A DNA stretch of 64,000 nucleotides from Archivesica marissinica (taxonomy: Eukaryota; Mollusca; Bivalvia; Venerida; Vesicomyidae). The DNA lies in the NCBI GenBank assembly GCA_014843695.1, contig CM026391.1, positions 33,671,445 to 33,735,444 of the forward strand, given 5' to 3'. Position numbers and translations under genes: made by a program. This document shows, one piece after another, positions 62,701 to 64,000 of this stretch. Positions within the stretch are counted from its first letter, which is position 1. Every line of letters begins with the position of its first letter. The notes beneath the pieces were generated by a model. It saw nothing but the letters and a program-made list of their open reading frames with translations. It was not told where the DNA came from and ran no database searches.

Positions 62701-64000
62701 ACTCCTGTACTGGTTTAGACTCATACTCCCGTACTGGTTTACACTCATATTCCTGTACTGGTTTACATTCTTACTCCTGTACTAGTTTACATTCATACTC
62801 CTGTACTTGTTTACACACATACTCCTTTACTGGTTTACATTCATACTCCAGTACTGGTTTACACTCATACTCCTGTACTAGTTTACATTCATACTCCTGT
62901 ACTGGTTTACACACATACTCCTTTACTGGTTTACACTCATATTCCTGTACTGGTTTGCACGCATACTCCTGTACTGGTTTACATTCATACTCTGTATTGG
63001 TTTACATTCATACTCCTGTACTGGTTTACATTCATACTCCCGTACTGGTTTACACTCATACCCCTGTACTGGATTACATTCATACCCATGTACTGGTTTA
63101 CACTCATACTCCTGTACTGGTTTACAGTTATATTCCTGAACTGGTTTACACTCATACCCCTGTACTAGTTTACATTCATAACCCTGTACTGGTTTACCCT
63201 CATACTCCTGTACTAGTTTACATTCATACTCCTGTATTGGTTTACACACATACTCCTTTACTGGTTTACATTCATACTCCTGTACTGGTTTACACTCATA
63301 TTCCTGAACTGGTTTACATTCATACCCCTGTACTGGTTTACATTCATACACCTGCACTGGTTTACATTCATACACCTGTACTGGTTTACATTCATACCCA
63401 TGTACTGGTTTACACTCAAAGTCCCGTACTGGTATACAATCATTTTCCCGTACTGGTTTACACTCATACTCCTATACTGGTTTACATTCATACTCCTGTA
63501 CTGGTTTACATTCATACCCCTGTACTGGTTTACATTCATACCCCTGTACTTGTTTATATTCATACACCTGTACTGGTTTACACTCATACTCCCGTACTGG
63601 TTTACATTCATACTCCTGTACTGGTTTACACTCATACTCCTGTACTGGTTTACACTCATACTCCCGTACTGGTTTACATACATACTCCCGTACTGGTTTA
63701 CACTCATACTCCCGTACTGGTTTACACTCATACTCCCGTACTGGTTTACATACATACTCCTGTACTGGTTTATCCTCATACTCCCGTACTGGTTGACACT
63801 CATAATCACGTACTGGTTTACATTCATACTCCTGTACTGGTTTAGACTCATACTCCCGTACTGGTTTACACTCATATTCCTGTACTGGTTTACATTCTTA
63901 CTCCTGTACTAGTTTACATTCATACCCCTGTACTGGTTTACATTCATACTCCTGTACTGGTTTACATTCAAACTCCCGTACTGGTTTACACTCATACCCC
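41763..64000 (+). repeat. 22.2-kb array of 24-bp units, about 920 copies, continuing past the window
   Basis: The consensus unit reads CTGGTTTACACTCATACTCC then TGTA. Variants include CATTCATACC, CTCCCGTA, CATTTACT and CATGTACT. The plus strand is G-poor. Because 24 is divisible by three, frames of up to 1264 codons are open on both strands with cyclic peptides (LVYTHTPV, WFTLILLY, TGLHSYSC, NQYRSMSV, ECKPVQEY). No non-repeat domain is attached. Longer-range duplications are present, including an offset of 4032 bp (168 x 24). Quality dips with scattered indels occur near 42.3-42.5, 46.4-47.0 and 62.0-62.5 kb. Confidence 0.97.
46512..46598 (+). repeat. T-rich low-complexity insert within the 24-bp array
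   Basis: A run built of GGTTTTT and long T tracts replaces normal units. It is flanked on both sides by units with many one-base deletions. The corresponding place in the duplicate block about 4 kb downstream has ordinary units, so this is either a sequencing/consensus fault or a slippage product of the GGTTT word. Confidence 0.8.

Noticed and set aside
41763..64000. Frames of up to 1264 codons rich in hydrophobic WFTLILLY or VYTHTPV repeats, resembling membrane or silk-like proteins
   Set aside because: A 24-bp stop-free unit gives open frames on both strands. Frame changes occur at every indel and no non-repeat segment is attached.
41763..64000. CRISPR-like array
   Set aside because: Units are contiguous tandem repeats with no unique spacers, no leader and no cas genes, in a eukaryotic context. 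The same applies to the other arrays.

Overview
This window is nuclear DNA from an animal, most likely a bivalve mollusc. The evidence is two divergent interleukin-17-type cytokine exons preceded by intron acceptors, tRNA-derived SINEs of a type common in molluscs, a decayed non-LTR retrotransposon, foldback elements and very many minisatellites. There is no operon structure, no ribosome-binding-site logic and no prokaryotic gene. The species call is inference: IL-17 gene expansion is established for bivalves, but nothing here names a species.

Layout: 1-1100 is non-coding and holds a MITE-like element with 22-bp terminal inverted repeats (389-902). From 1101 to 4253 come five unrelated minisatellites (periods 47, 30, 43, 65 and 35 bp). 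From about 4300 to 6650 lies the relic C-terminal part of a LINE ORF2, split by a 1.4-kb array of about 25-bp units whose sequence matches the LINE's own codons at that point. From 7174 to 7876 are a foldback hairpin and a tRNA-derived SINE. An IL-17 exon (8065-8634, + strand) follows, and a 10-bp repeat begins at its stop codon. Then come a 32-bp palindromic array, a second SINE (minus strand) inserted at the edge of a 33-bp array (to 12583), and an 11.5-kb array of 49/38-bp units ending in a 1000-N gap (24393-25392). After the gap lie a 28-bp array, a GT/GCGT microsatellite and about 0.6 kb of unique DNA. A 5.7-kb array of 50-bp units (26306-32000) then leads directly into the splice acceptor of the second IL-17 exon (32021-32602). 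Downstream are a 27-bp array, a 6.1-kb array of 54-bp units, about 0.57 kb of unique DNA, a 49-bp array in which every unit looks like a branch point plus 3' splice site, a second 1000-N gap (40763-41762), and a 24-bp array that fills the last 22.2 kb and continues past the window.

By my tally of array extents, about 54-55 kb of the 62 kb of resolved bases (near 88%) is tandem repeat, in 16-17 mutually unrelated families. Almost all long open frames are repeat artefacts. Periods divisible by three (24, 27, 30, 33, 54) keep frames open on both strands, and the 32-bp array is open in all three forward frames at once.

The most interesting theme is how the arrays start. In at least two places (LINE codons at 4537; IL-17 intron/exon-2 boundary at 32000-32047), and possibly two more (IL-17 stop codon at 8631; an acceptor-like junction at 40173), the repeat unit appears to be a copy of the functional single-copy sequence it abuts. 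The arrays therefore seem to be amplified from gene and element boundaries. Because they carry splice-site-like motifs in tens to more than a hundred copies next to immune cytokine exons, they could affect splicing and 3'-end formation of those genes. The seeding is visible in the sequence; any regulatory effect is inference.
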